From NCBI RefSeq assembly GCF_021699195.1, contig NZ_SSXE01000017.1, forward strand, positions 1 through 64,000: a DNA stretch of 64,000 bases. The letters run 5' to 3'. Below the pieces are notes generated by a model. It searched no databases. It was not told the origin of the DNA and worked only from the letters and a program-made list of their open reading frames with translations. Positions 39,213-47,144 of the stretch are shown in pieces. This stretch comes from Nonomuraea sp. MG754425. GTDB lineage: Bacteria; Actinomycetota; Actinomycetes; Streptosporangiales; Streptosporangiaceae. Made by a program: the position numbers and the translations under genes. The first letter of the stretch is position 1. The number at the start of each line of letters is the position of its first letter.

Positions 39213-40297
39213 CCTCGCGGCGATCCCTGCAGACGCGGCTCGCGCTCGCCTACGCGGCGGGCATCTACGCCGCCGGGGTCCTCGTCCTCGTCCTGGTCGA
39301 CCTGCCGCTGGCCAGCATCGACGCGGCCACCCCCAAAGGCCCCGCACCGGGCAGGATCACCGAGGCCGGGCCCGGGATCGGGCTGCCCCAGCTCCTCATC
39401 GGGTCCGCCGTCGCCCTGGTCGTCCTGGTTCCCGTCGCCCTGGCGCTCGGCTGGTACGTCGCCGGCCGCTTCCTGCAACCGCTGCGCGCCATCACCGCCA
39501 CCGCCAAGGTCATCTCCGCCGGGGACCTGCACCGCCGCCTCGACCTCGGCGCGCCCGCGGACGAGCTGACCGAGCTCGGCCACACCCTGGACGACCTGTT
39601 CGCCCGCCTCGAGTCCTCCTTCGACGCCCAGCGTCACTTCGTCGCCAACGCCTCCCACGAGTTGCGCACCCCGCTCGCCGGGCTGCGTACCCTGCTCGAA
39701 GTCGCCCTCGCCGACCCTGACGCCGACGCCGCCACCCTGCGCGCGGCCTGCCAGGAGGCCCTGGCACTCGGCGGGCACCAGGAGCGGCTCGTCCAGGCGC
39801 TGCTCGCCCTGGCCACCAGCGAGCGCGGCGTCACCCGCCGGGACGACCTCGACCTCGCCCACGTCGCCGCGGACGTGCTCGCCACCCGCCGTGACCGGGC
39901 GGCGCAGGCGGGCATCGACCTCGTCGAACACCTGGCGCCCGCGCTGACGGCCGGGGACGCGAGGCTGGTCGAGAGCCTCGTCGCGAACCTCGTCGACAAC
40001 GCCGTCCGCCACAACCACGCGGGCGGGCACATGACGGTCACCACGGAGACCTCCGGCGCGCAGGCGGTTCTCACGGTCACCAACAGCGGGCCGACGGTCC
40101 CCGGCGACCAGCTCCCGCGTCTGCTGCGGCCGTTCCAGAGGATGGCGCCCGACCGTCACGGGGGCGGCGGCGGTTACGGCCTCGGCCTGGCCATCGTGGA
40201 CGCCGTCGCGCGGGCACACCACGCCACCCTCACCACCGCCGCACGTCCAGGAGGGGGCCTGTCCGTCACGGTGCTGTTCGCCGCAGCGAACCGGTGA
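39209..40297 (+). CDS. Sensor histidine kinase
   Basis: 362 residues. Two transmembrane helices (about residues 10-32 and 63-87) enclose a short extracellular loop, followed by a HAMP domain (RFLQPLRAITATAKVISAGDLHRRL), the H box FVANASHELRTPLAG with phospho-His near residue 150, the N box NLVDNAVRHNHAGG and a G box GYGLGLAIVDAVARAH. It pairs with the OmpR-type regulator translated just before it (4-nt overlap). The signal is unknown. Confidence 0.93.
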   Translation: MTSRRSLQTRLALAYAAGIYAAGVLVLVLVDLPLASIDAATPKGPAPGRITEAGPGIGLPQLLIGSAVALVVLVPVALALGWYVAGRFLQPLRAITATAKVISAGDLHRRLDLGAPADELTELGHTLDDLFARLESSFDAQRHFVANASHELRTPLAGLRTLLEVALADPDADAATLRAACQEALALGGHQERLVQALLALATSERGVTRRDDLDLAHVAADVLATRRDRAAQAGIDLVEHLAPALTAGDARLVESLVANLVDNAVRHNHAGGHMTVTTETSGAQAVLTVTNSGPTVPGDQLPRLLRPFQRMAPDRHGGGGGYGLGLAIVDAVARAHHATLTTAARPGGGLSVTVLFAAANR

Positions 40298-40328
40298 TCC
40301 GCGCGGCGGACGAATTCTCCAGGACGAG

Positions 40329-40355
40329 TGTCACAGGGTCCGGATCGCCGGCGTC
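40329..40355 (+). promoter_or_regulatory. ECF41-type promoter upstream of the CMD-like gene
   Basis: TGTCACA (40329-40335), a 16-bp spacer and CGTC (40352-40355) match the ECF41 consensus exactly. The start codon of the CMD-like gene follows 38 bp later. It links this gene to the ECF41 sigma factor 6.3 kb upstream. Confidence 0.8.
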
Positions 40356-40392
40356 TTGTGCCCAGAAGCGTAAGACGATGAAGGAGCACCTC

Positions 40393-40875
40393 ATGACCGC
40401 TCGTTTGAACCTCTTCAGCGACCCGACCGCGGTCGCGGCCAAGGCCGCCAAGCACTTCGGCGCGGCCAGCCAGACGATGCTGACGGAGTCCACCCTGCCG
40501 GCCCCGATCAAGAAGCTGGTGGTGCTGCGCGCCAGCCAGATCAACGGCGACGGTTACGCCACCGACGTCTGGGCCAAGAACGCCGCGCACGCCGGGGAGA
40601 GCGCCACCCGCGTCAACCTGGTCGCGACCTGGCGTGAGAGCACGGTGTTCACCGACGCCGAGCGGGCCGCCCTGGCGGTGGCCGAGGAGGGCACCCGCAT
40701 CGCCGACGCCTCCGGCGGCGTCACCGACGAGGTCTGGGCGGAAGCCGCCAGGCACTACGACGAGGACCAGCTCGCCGACCTCGTGATGCTCATCGCCCTG
40801 ATCAACGCCACCAACCGGATGAGCGTCATCGTCAGCCAGCGCGGCGGCGGCTACGAGCCCGGCCGGCTCGGCTGA
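40393..40875 (+). CDS. Carboxymuconolactone decarboxylase (AhpD)-family protein lacking the redox cysteines
   Basis: 160 residues. The fold follows AhpD/CMD proteins (LPAPIKKLVVLRASQINGDGYATDVWAKNAAHAGESATRVNLVATWRE, then FTDAERAALAVAEEGTRI). Where peroxidase-type members have INGCAYCxxMHxK, this one has INGDGYATDVWAK: both cysteines and the histidine are replaced. It is therefore unlikely to act as an alkylhydroperoxidase. AAGGAG precedes the ATG. An exact ECF41 promoter lies in front, and CMD genes are typical ECF41 targets. Confidence 0.88.
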   Translation: MTARLNLFSDPTAVAAKAAKHFGAASQTMLTESTLPAPIKKLVVLRASQINGDGYATDVWAKNAAHAGESATRVNLVATWRESTVFTDAERAALAVAEEGTRIADASGGVTDEVWAEAARHYDEDQLADLVMLIALINATNRMSVIVSQRGGGYEPGRLG

Positions 40876-40917
40876 ACCGGCTTTGGTTGAACCGGGCGAT
40901 CCTCCGGCCCGGCGCGC

Positions 40918-41715
40918 TCAGGGCCGTGGACGGCGTCCGTCCGGTGCGGGCGCCACGCGCTCGAGCCGGGTCCAGCCGGTCCAGCCCCGCTCCCGCAGCA
41001 GCTCGACCAGCCGGCGGGCCGGCGGCACGGTGTCGAACGCCAGCGTGTCCATCAGCGCGACGAGCGGCAGCTCGATGTCGACGTCGTCGATGTAGCCGTC
41101 GCCCTGCTCGTCGGCCAGCCGGGTGAGGTAGGCGGCCAGTTCGTCGGCCAGCCCGGCCAGCCGCGGGTCGTCGGCGGTCCAGGCGAGCGCCTGGCTCAGC
41201 GTGCGGTAGAAACCGGCCAGTCGCGGGTCGGCGAGCTGCTCGCGTTTGCGCGCCAGCCACTCCGGGACCCGCTCGGGCGAGCGCGCGGCCAGCGGGATCC
41301 AGCCGTCGCGCTCGGCCTGGACGATCCGCTCGTCCACGCCGAGCGCCCGCAGCCGGTCGAGGAACTCGACCACCTCCGGCGGCAGGGCGAGCTGCTCCCC
41401 CGCCGCCAGCCGGGCGATCCGCCGGCGGTGCCGCTGCCGCTCGCGGATCTCGGCCAGCAGCCGCCGGTCGATGTCCGCGATCGCCGTGGCGAACTCGTCC
41501 GGGTCGGCCCGCAGCAGCTCCCGCACCCGCGCCAGCGGGACCCCGGCCTCGGCGAGGGTCCGGATCCTGATGAGCCGGACCACGGCGGTGCCGTCGTACC
41601 TGCGGTAGCCGGAGCCGTCCCGGTGCGGCTCGGGCAGCAGCCCCTTGGCGTGATAGTGCCGCACCGCGCGCACCGTCACCCCGGCGTACGAGGCCAGCTC
41701 GCCGATGGTCAGCAT
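40918..41715 (-). CDS. MerR-family transcriptional regulator
   Basis: 265 residues with HTH MLTIGELASYAGVTVRAVRHYHAKGLLPEPHRDGSGYRRYDG, a coiled coil and a long C-terminal effector domain similar in layout to the MerR at 4612. It lies 13 bp downstream of the alpha/beta hydrolase gene on the same strand. A strong 25-bp dyad before the hydrolase gene is the likely operator, so the pair forms a self-regulated operon. Confidence 0.88.
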   Translation of the reverse strand: MLTIGELASYAGVTVRAVRHYHAKGLLPEPHRDGSGYRRYDGTAVVRLIRIRTLAEAGVPLARVRELLRADPDEFATAIADIDRRLLAEIRERQRHRRRIARLAAGEQLALPPEVVEFLDRLRALGVDERIVQAERDGWIPLAARSPERVPEWLARKREQLADPRLAGFYRTLSQALAWTADDPRLAGLADELAAYLTRLADEQGDGYIDDVDIELPLVALMDTLAFDTVPPARRLVELLRERGWTGWTRLERVAPAPDGRRPRP

Positions 41716-41728
41716 CGCGCCGTCCCTC

Positions 41729-42529
41729 CTAGAGTGCCCGCCGGATGATCCGGGCGATCTCCGGGGCGTGGGTGCGGACCAGCCGGTGGTCGGCGTCGAG
41801 CCAGCACGCCGAGACGCCCGGCCGCTCCCGGAGCAGCCGCTCGACGCCGGCCCGCCAGTTCCGGTTGAGCCGCGCCGACCGCTCGTCGCCGCCGTCACCG
41901 GCCATCCGGGCCGACATGATCATGCTGATCGGCCGGTCGATCCGCCGGTACCGGTCGAGGAGCACCGAGCGTACCCGGTCGATCTCCACGTTCAGGTCGA
42001 GGATCTCCCGCGCGGTGAGCAGCACCTGACGCTCGGTGCCCCGGTCGGCCGCCTGCAGCCGGGCCAGTTCCTCCGCCATCGCGCGGAACTCCGGCAGGTC
42101 GGCCTCGGTGAGGAACGGCTCGGGCACCGGGTTCGCCCCGTCGATGAGGACGAGGCCGGCGACTTCGTCCGGATGCTCGGAGGCGTGGTGCACGGCCAGG
42201 TCCGCGCCGAGCGAGTAGCCGACGAGCACGGGCGGGCCGTCGCCGTCGGCTCCCCGCTCCGTCAGGACGGCCGTCAGGTCCCCGAGGAAGTCCGCGAAGG
42301 AGTAGCCGCGGGCGGCCGAGGCGAGGCCGTGGCCCCTGAGGTCGAAGGTCACCACGTCGTGGTCGCGGCGCAGCAGGCCGGTCAGCTCGCGCAGGTCGGC
42401 CTGCGTCGAGTTCAGCCCGGGGCACAGCACCAGCGGGCGTCCCCGGCCGCCCCGGGACACCGGGATGGTGACGCCGTCGTGCTGAATCGTGAAGTGGTGC
42501 ACCGGTGTACCGGCTCGTGCTGTGGTCAT
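41729..42529 (-). CDS. Alpha/beta hydrolase
   Basis: 266 residues. LVLCPGLNSTQADLREL holds the oxyanion region, VGYSLGADLAVHHA carries the nucleophile Ser in GYSLG, GLVLIDGANPVPEPF lies on the next strand, and the C-terminal ACWLDADHRLVRTHAPE provides His. ATG at 42529 is chosen because the fold starts there and the longer frame crosses the operator. It forms an operon with the MerR gene. Substrate unknown; hydrolysis of an inducing lactone or ester is possible. Confidence 0.87.
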   Translation of the reverse strand: MTTARAGTPVHHFTIQHDGVTIPVSRGGRGRPLVLCPGLNSTQADLRELTGLLRRDHDVVTFDLRGHGLASAARGYSFADFLGDLTAVLTERGADGDGPPVLVGYSLGADLAVHHASEHPDEVAGLVLIDGANPVPEPFLTEADLPEFRAMAEELARLQAADRGTERQVLLTAREILDLNVEIDRVRSVLLDRYRRIDRPISMIMSARMAGDGGDERSARLNRNWRAGVERLLRERPGVSACWLDADHRLVRTHAPEIARIIRRAL

Positions 42530-42545
42530 GTTCTCAATGGTGCGA

Positions 42546-42570
42546 GGTTGACCCTGCGTCAGGGTCAACC
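42546..42570. promoter_or_regulatory. 25-bp dyad operator of the hydrolase-MerR operon
   Basis: GGTTGACCCTG and CAGGGTCAACC are perfect 11-bp arms around CGT. On the minus strand TTGACC within it can act as -35 and CACCAT about 20 bp later as a poor -10, an elongated spacing typical of MerR control. It lies 17 bp before the hydrolase ATG. Confidence 0.8.
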
Positions 42571-42888
42571 CAGGAGTGATGACCTGCACGAGACCCCCAG
42601 CAGACGCCGATCGTCGTCCTGCGGCAACGGTTGAGATCCCCCTCCCCCAGTCACCTGAGGCAAGGTGCGTGGCGCGGACCTGTGGCTTGCGGACGGAGTG
42701 GACGAGAACCAGATCAGGAAGGTGGCACCGGTCGATGAGAACACGAATTTCTGACCGCATCCGGTCCGTCGTCGTGTCCGGTAGAAGTCCTCATGGTGTC
42801 CTGGCCCGGTCTGTCCGGACGCATGAGGATGGAGCGCGTCCGCACCCACCAGACGCGCTTCACGAATCGAGACGGAGATGACGCGACA
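42571..42888. other. Non-coding stretch between hydrolase operator and small secreted protein gene
   Basis: 318 bp without a gene I can support. Minus-strand frames here have no ribosome site or recognisable family. It must contain the promoter of the rightward small secreted protein gene, but no clear -35/-10 pair stands out. Confidence 0.45.
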
Positions 42889-43173
42889 ATGATCCGTAAG
42901 AGGGCTGCTGGTCTTTTCGCCGCACTTGTAGCTGTGGCCGGACTTACCCTGGGACTGGCCGGAAACGCCGGCGCGGCGTCGCAGGGTTCCGCAGGGGTGT
43001 CTCAACGCGCGAACGCCTCACCACAGTCGGAGTGGTGGCACGAGGGCTACTACATGTTCTATTACGAGTGTGTCCAGTCAGGCACGGCCTGGCTCGCCCT
43101 GGGTGCAAAGACGTATAGCTGCACCGAGACGGGGCCCGACAATTACCCCTGGGAACTTCGCGTTCTGGACTGA
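42889..43173 (+). CDS. Small secreted protein with one likely disulfide
   Basis: 94 residues. MIRKRAAGLFAALVAVAGLTLGLAGNAGAAS is a signal peptide with a cleavage site near AGA-AS; the mature part has about 60 residues with two Cys (YYECVQSG and TYSCTETG) and many aromatic residues (SEWWHEGYYMFYYE). Codon use is less GC-biased than in the neighbours. GGAGA precedes the ATG and a strong hairpin follows, so it is a single-gene unit. No family recognised; a small extracellular inhibitor or structural protein is possible. Confidence 0.7.
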   Translation: MIRKRAAGLFAALVAVAGLTLGLAGNAGAASQGSAGVSQRANASPQSEWWHEGYYMFYYECVQSGTAWLALGAKTYSCTETGPDNYPWELRVLD

Positions 43174-43207
43174 CTTTGCCTCCCTGCCCACGGCCGGGAC
43201 CTGAAGC

Positions 43208-43240
43208 GTGCGGCGCTGAGAGCGATTCTCAGCGCCGCAC
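43208..43240 (+). terminator. Strong hairpin terminator after the small secreted protein gene
   Basis: A perfect 14-bp stem, GTGCGGCGCTGAGA with TCTCAGCGCCGCAC, around a 5-nt loop lies 35 bp after the stop codon. There is no T tract, but such hairpins terminate in actinomycetes; it may serve both strands. Confidence 0.8.
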
Positions 43241-43311
43241 CTTGCTGCGCGACCTGGCTGTCAGGCCGGTTCCGTGCGGGTTGCCGTGCCCGGCCGGCTT
43301 GTCCGGGAACG

Positions 43312-43869
43312 TCAGTCCGGGCCCGATCCGGGGTCGGTGGGTGGCTGTTCGACCGGGAAGAAGAGCGGGCTGAGCAGGTGCTGTGTGCGGTCCGGCGTCG
43401 GCTGGTTGGTCAACAGGGGCAGGATCACGCGACGGAACTCGCTGATCATCGTTTCCAACTCGCCGCGGGTGAGCCAGAGGGCGTGCTGCTGGTAGCCGAC
43501 GAGGTCCGCCACCGGGTCGGCACCCTCACGGTCGAGGTAGGCGTTGAATTCAGCGACCAGGACGGCCATCGCGGTGGCGAAGGCGCGCCGGTGGTCGTCG
43601 GGCGACATGGCCGTGAGTGCATCGGCGTCGAGGACGGCTCGGTCGCGGCGTAGCCGGTAACGGCGCTCCACCGCGCCGCGCACCCGCCTTTCGCCCGCCA
43701 CTTCCAGGACGCCGCCGGCCGCGAGCAGATCGACGTGCCGATAGACCATGGCCTTCGAGGTGTCGGGGAGCCGTGCGCATAGCTGGCCGGTGGTGAGTTC
43801 CCGCTCTCCGCGCATCGCGTGCACGATCCGCAACCGCACCGGATGCGCCAGTAGCTCCAGAGTGTCCAC
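43312..43869 (-). CDS. ArsR/HTH_20-type winged-helix regulator
   Basis: 185 residues. LLAHPVRLRIVHAMRGERELTTGQLCARLPDTSKAMVYRHVDLLAAGGVLEVAGERRVRGAVERRYRLR is a winged helix with an ArsR-like start; the remaining 100 residues (ATAMAVLVAEFNAYLDREGADPVADLVGYQQHALWLT) match the effector part common in such actinobacterial regulators. No metal-binding Cys pair. Divergent from the alpha/beta hydrolase gene at 43930, which it probably controls. Confidence 0.85.
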   Translation of the reverse strand: MDTLELLAHPVRLRIVHAMRGERELTTGQLCARLPDTSKAMVYRHVDLLAAGGVLEVAGERRVRGAVERRYRLRRDRAVLDADALTAMSPDDHRRAFATAMAVLVAEFNAYLDREGADPVADLVGYQQHALWLTRGELETMISEFRRVILPLLTNQPTPDRTQHLLSPLFFPVEQPPTDPGSGPD

Positions 43870-43929
43870 GATGCAACATTCTCATGCTGTGCTACCGTTC
43901 GCAAACCAGTGGAAAGGTTGCGTGTCGGA

Positions 43930-45216
43930 ATGACCATGGGAACGGATCCGGTGGCGATCGCGGCGGCGGTCGTCGAGTTGGCGCGGGGTGGCCGCTTCGC
44001 GGACATTGAGGCATCGTTCGCCCCGGCGCTGCGGGCGGCGGTCTCCGCTGAGACGCTGCAGGTCGCCTGGGAGAGTCAGCTTGCCAGGATCGGGGCGATC
44101 TCCGCGGTCGGGACGCCGATCAGCGAACCGGCCCCCGGGAGCCCGGTGACCGCATCGGGGACGGCCGAGCTGGTCAGGGTGAGCGTCCCGGTGACGTACG
44201 AACGTGGCGGGCTGACGGTGGTCATGGTGGTCGACGAGACCGGCCTGCTGCAGGACCTGCGGCTCGCACCTCCGCTCAGCGAGCCGTGGACGCCGCCGTC
44301 GTACGCCCGCCGCAAGAGATTCGACGAGCACGAGGTCACCGTGGGCTCCGGCGCGCTGGCCGTACCCGGCACGTTGGGCGTGCCGCGCGGGCACGGCCCG
44401 TGGCCCGCGGTGGTGTTGCTCAGCGGCGGCGGGCCGGTCGACCGGGACGCCACCAGCGGTCCCAACAAGCCCCTCAAGGACCTGGCCTGGGGGCTGGCCG
44501 ACCGCGGCGTGGCAGTGCTGCGCTTCGACAAGGTGACCCACACCCACGCCGCCCGGGTGGCGGCGATCCCGAACTTCACGATGAGCGATGAGTACGTCCC
44601 GCACGCCGTCGCGGCCATCCGCCTGCTCCAGCACCACCCGGCCGTCGACGCGGCGCGGGTGTTCGTCGCGGGCCACAGCATGGGCGGCAAGGTGGCCCCA
44701 AGGGTCGCCGCCGCCGAACCGTCCGTGGCCGGGCTGGTGATCCTGGCGGGTGACACTCAGCCCATGCACCGGGCCGCCGTCCGCGTCGTCCGCCATCTCG
44801 CCTCGCTCCATCCCGGTGCGCAGGCCGCGGTCGAGGCGATCACACGGCAGGCCGCGCGTGTCGACAGCCCGCAGCTCTCGGCCGAAACACCCGCCGCGGA
44901 CCTTCCGTTCGGCTTTTCGGGAGCGTACTGGCTGGACCTGCGCGGCTACGACCCGGTCGCGACCGCGGCCGCGCTGGACAAACCGATGCTCATCCTGCAG
45001 GGCGGCCGCGACTACCAGGTGACCGTCGCCGACGACCTCACGGGCTGGCAGGCGGGCCTCGCCCACCGCACGGACGTCACCATCCGCGTCTTCGACGCCG
45101 ACGACCACCTGTTCTTCCCCGGCTCAGGCCCGTCCACGCCCGCGGACTACGACAAGCCCCAGCACGTCGACGCGGCCGTGGTCACCGGCATCGCCGACTG
45201 GCTGGCACCACGGTGA
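43930..45216 (+). CDS. DUF3887-alpha/beta hydrolase protein
   Basis: 428 residues. The N-terminal 110 residues resemble DUF3887 (ARGGRFADIEASFAPALRAAVSAETLQVAWESQLARIGAI), followed by a dienelactone-hydrolase-like alpha/beta hydrolase with VVLLSGGGPVDRD, VFVAGHSMGGKVAPRVAA (nucleophile Ser in GHSMGG), LILQGGRDYQV (Asp) and DADDHLFF (His). Such fusions act on esters or peptides. The ATG at 43930 is chosen; a GTG at 43909 is in frame. Probably regulated by the divergent HTH_20 protein. Confidence 0.87.
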   Translation: MTMGTDPVAIAAAVVELARGGRFADIEASFAPALRAAVSAETLQVAWESQLARIGAISAVGTPISEPAPGSPVTASGTAELVRVSVPVTYERGGLTVVMVVDETGLLQDLRLAPPLSEPWTPPSYARRKRFDEHEVTVGSGALAVPGTLGVPRGHGPWPAVVLLSGGGPVDRDATSGPNKPLKDLAWGLADRGVAVLRFDKVTHTHAARVAAIPNFTMSDEYVPHAVAAIRLLQHHPAVDAARVFVAGHSMGGKVAPRVAAAEPSVAGLVILAGDTQPMHRAAVRVVRHLASLHPGAQAAVEAITRQAARVDSPQLSAETPAADLPFGFSGAYWLDLRGYDPVATAAALDKPMLILQGGRDYQVTVADDLTGWQAGLAHRTDVTIRVFDADDHLFFPGSGPSTPADYDKPQHVDAAVVTGIADWLAPR

Positions 45217-45360
45217 CCGGGCCGCGATCGCCGGCCCAGACGCAATCACCAGGCGCCGGTGCGGGCCGGCGCGAAGGTCGCTGTCTCCGAGGTCAGTGCT
45301 GTTCGAGGCGTGCTCCAGGTGCTTCGGAGACGGCGGGCCAAGGGCGGCGGATCGACGAGA

Positions 45361-46239
45361 TCACCGATCCCCCGTGAACGCGGTGGCGTGGTCGGCGACC
45401 CACTGGCGAAACGTTCGCGGCGCCGTCCCGAGGATGTCGGCCACCGCAGTGGTGACGTACGCGGGCTGTCCGACCGCCGCGCTCCACGCGGCGAGCAGCA
45501 TGTCGACGACCGAACTGGGCGCCGTGCCCTCCGACAGGCTCCGGAACTCGTCCGGTGTCATCTCCTCGAATGCGATCCGGCGCCCCAGGACGTCACCGAT
45601 GACGCCCACCTGCGCGGCCTGGGTCAGCGATTCGGGGCCCGTCAGGACGTAGTCGCCTCCGACGTATCCGTCCTGATGGAGCGTCCACGCCGCGACGGCT
45701 GCGACGTCGCGGTCGTCGACCGGCGCCGTCTCGGCGGCGCCGTAAGGCCACCGGACGACCTCGCCGGCCCGGATCGCGGACGCCCACCAGGCCGGCGAGT
45801 TCGACGCGAGCATCCCCGGCCGGATGATCGTCGACTCGACTCCGGTGGCCGCGATGAACCGCTCGATGTCGGCGTGCAGCGCCGCCATGGGATTGGGCTG
45901 TTGGAAGAGGGGGTGCGGCGTCTGGTGCGGGGAGGAAAGGAAGACGATCCGCCGCACGTGGGCCGCGAGCCGCTCGAAGACTGCCGCGGCGGTCTGAGGC
46001 GGGGCGGTCCAGACGAGGAAGACCGCACCGGCACCCGTCAATGCCGGGTCCAGCGACTCGGGGACGGTGAGGTCGCCGGTGAAGACCTTGACGTTCGTCG
46101 GCAGCGTCGCCGCCGCCTCGGAGCGATGGGTGAGGGCGCGGACCGGCACGCCCGCGTCGAGGAGTCGGTCGATGACGACACGGCCGATCCGGCCGGTCGC
46201 CCCGGTGACGAGCACGGGAGCAAGGTGTGTGTGATTCAT
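45361..46239 (-). CDS. NmrA-like NAD(P)-binding protein (atypical SDR)
   Basis: 292 residues. VLVTGATGRIGRVVIDRLLDAGVPVRALTHR is the Rossmann motif; IVFLSSPHQTPHPL and RPGMLASNSPAWWASAIRAG are typical of NmrA/azoreductase-like atypical SDRs without the YxxxK pair. It may be a reductase or an NADP sensor. It is divergent from the TetR gene at 46303; two 9-bp repeats in between probably bind that regulator. Confidence 0.87.
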   Translation of the reverse strand: MNHTHLAPVLVTGATGRIGRVVIDRLLDAGVPVRALTHRSEAAATLPTNVKVFTGDLTVPESLDPALTGAGAVFLVWTAPPQTAAAVFERLAAHVRRIVFLSSPHQTPHPLFQQPNPMAALHADIERFIAATGVESTIIRPGMLASNSPAWWASAIRAGEVVRWPYGAAETAPVDDRDVAAVAAWTLHQDGYVGGDYVLTGPESLTQAAQVGVIGDVLGRRIAFEEMTPDEFRSLSEGTAPSSVVDMLLAAWSAAVGQPAYVTTAVADILGTAPRTFRQWVADHATAFTGDR

Positions 46240-46257
46240 GCCGCCGATGAAAACGTT

Positions 46258-46283
46258 ACTCGGTTAAAAAAGCAACTCGGTTA
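46258..46283. promoter_or_regulatory. TetR operator repeats between NmrA-like and TetR genes
   Basis: ACTCGGTTA occurs at 46258-46266 and 46275-46283, 17 bp apart and each with a weak AAC-N3-GTT type symmetry, separated by an AT-rich spacer. They lie between divergent starts at 46239 and 46303 and would cover both promoters. Confidence 0.6.
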
Positions 46284-46302
46284 TGAATACTACAATGGCC
46301 GG

Positions 46303-46899
46303 ATGAGCGAGCCGACGGGACTGCGTGCCCGCAAGAAGGCGCGGACGCGCAACGCCATCGCCGACGCGGCCGTCTCGCTGTTCCTGGAGCGCGGCTACGA
46401 CCACGTCTCGGTCAACGACATCGCCGCGGCGGTCGAGATCTCCAAGCCGACCCTCTTCCGGTACTTCCCCACCAAGGAAGACCTGGTGCTGCACCGATTC
46501 GCGGACCACCAGGGCGAGGCCGCACGCGTCGTACGTGACCGCGGATCCGGCCTCAAACCGGTGACGGCGCTGCACCGGCACTTCCGGGCCGGCCTCGATC
46601 GGTACGACCCCGTCACCGGCCTCAACGACCATCCCGAGGTGGTGGCCTTCCATCGGCTGGTGTTCACCACACCCGGCCTGGCCGGAAGGCTCACGCGGTA
46701 CCAGCTCGAGGACGAGGAGGCGCTGGCGGACGCCCTCGGCGAAGGCGTCCAGGCACGCGTGCGAGCCGCCCAGGTGCTCGCGGTCCAACGGGTGCTCGCC
46801 CGGGCCAACTGGCAGAAGATCGCCGACGGTCGAACCGCTCGCGACGTCCACCCCGAGGCCGTGGCCGATGCCGACCAGGCATTCAACCAACTGCGGTGA
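46303..46899 (+). CDS. TetR-family transcriptional regulator
   Basis: 198 residues. RNAIADAAVSLFLERGYDHVSVNDIAAAVEISKPTLFRYFPTKEDLVLHRFADH is a standard TetR HTH; the C-terminal part resembles the actinobacterial AcrR-like group. It is divergent from the NmrA-like gene and, by position, its repressor. The longer open frame reaching back to 45259 is only an overlap with the opposite gene. Confidence 0.9.
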   Translation: MSEPTGLRARKKARTRNAIADAAVSLFLERGYDHVSVNDIAAAVEISKPTLFRYFPTKEDLVLHRFADHQGEAARVVRDRGSGLKPVTALHRHFRAGLDRYDPVTGLNDHPEVVAFHRLVFTTPGLAGRLTRYQLEDEEALADALGEGVQARVRAAQVLAVQRVLARANWQKIADGRTARDVHPEAVADADQAFNQLR

Positions 46900-47144
46900 C
46901 AGGCTCCCGGTCCTGTCCTGGTCGGCCGATGACGCCGCCGGTCCTCTCGCCGACCGCCGGGCGCGTGGTCGGGCCGTGCACGACCACCGGCAGGCGGCCG
47001 GCTGGTCGGGCGAGACCCCGCGTCAGGGGCAACCCGGGCGACACGCCAGGGCGGCCTTGCCCCGACAGGTACGGCAACCGGTGAATGATCTCTTCATAGT
47101 GCCGTCCGACGAATCTGCTTCTCACCGGATTGTGAGGCCCGCCC

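Noticed and set aside
42565..43005. Minus-strand ORF opposite the small secreted protein
   Set aside because: No ribosome site, no recognisable domain, and it crosses the promoter and signal-peptide region of the plus-strand gene.
45217..45360. Possible small gene between hydrolase and NmrA-like genes
   Set aside because: Short frames only, no ribosome site and no protein-like sequence on either strand.
46900..47144. Gene between TetR and alcohol dehydrogenase
   Set aside because: Only short Pro/Arg/Gly-rich frames without family features; treated as intergenic.
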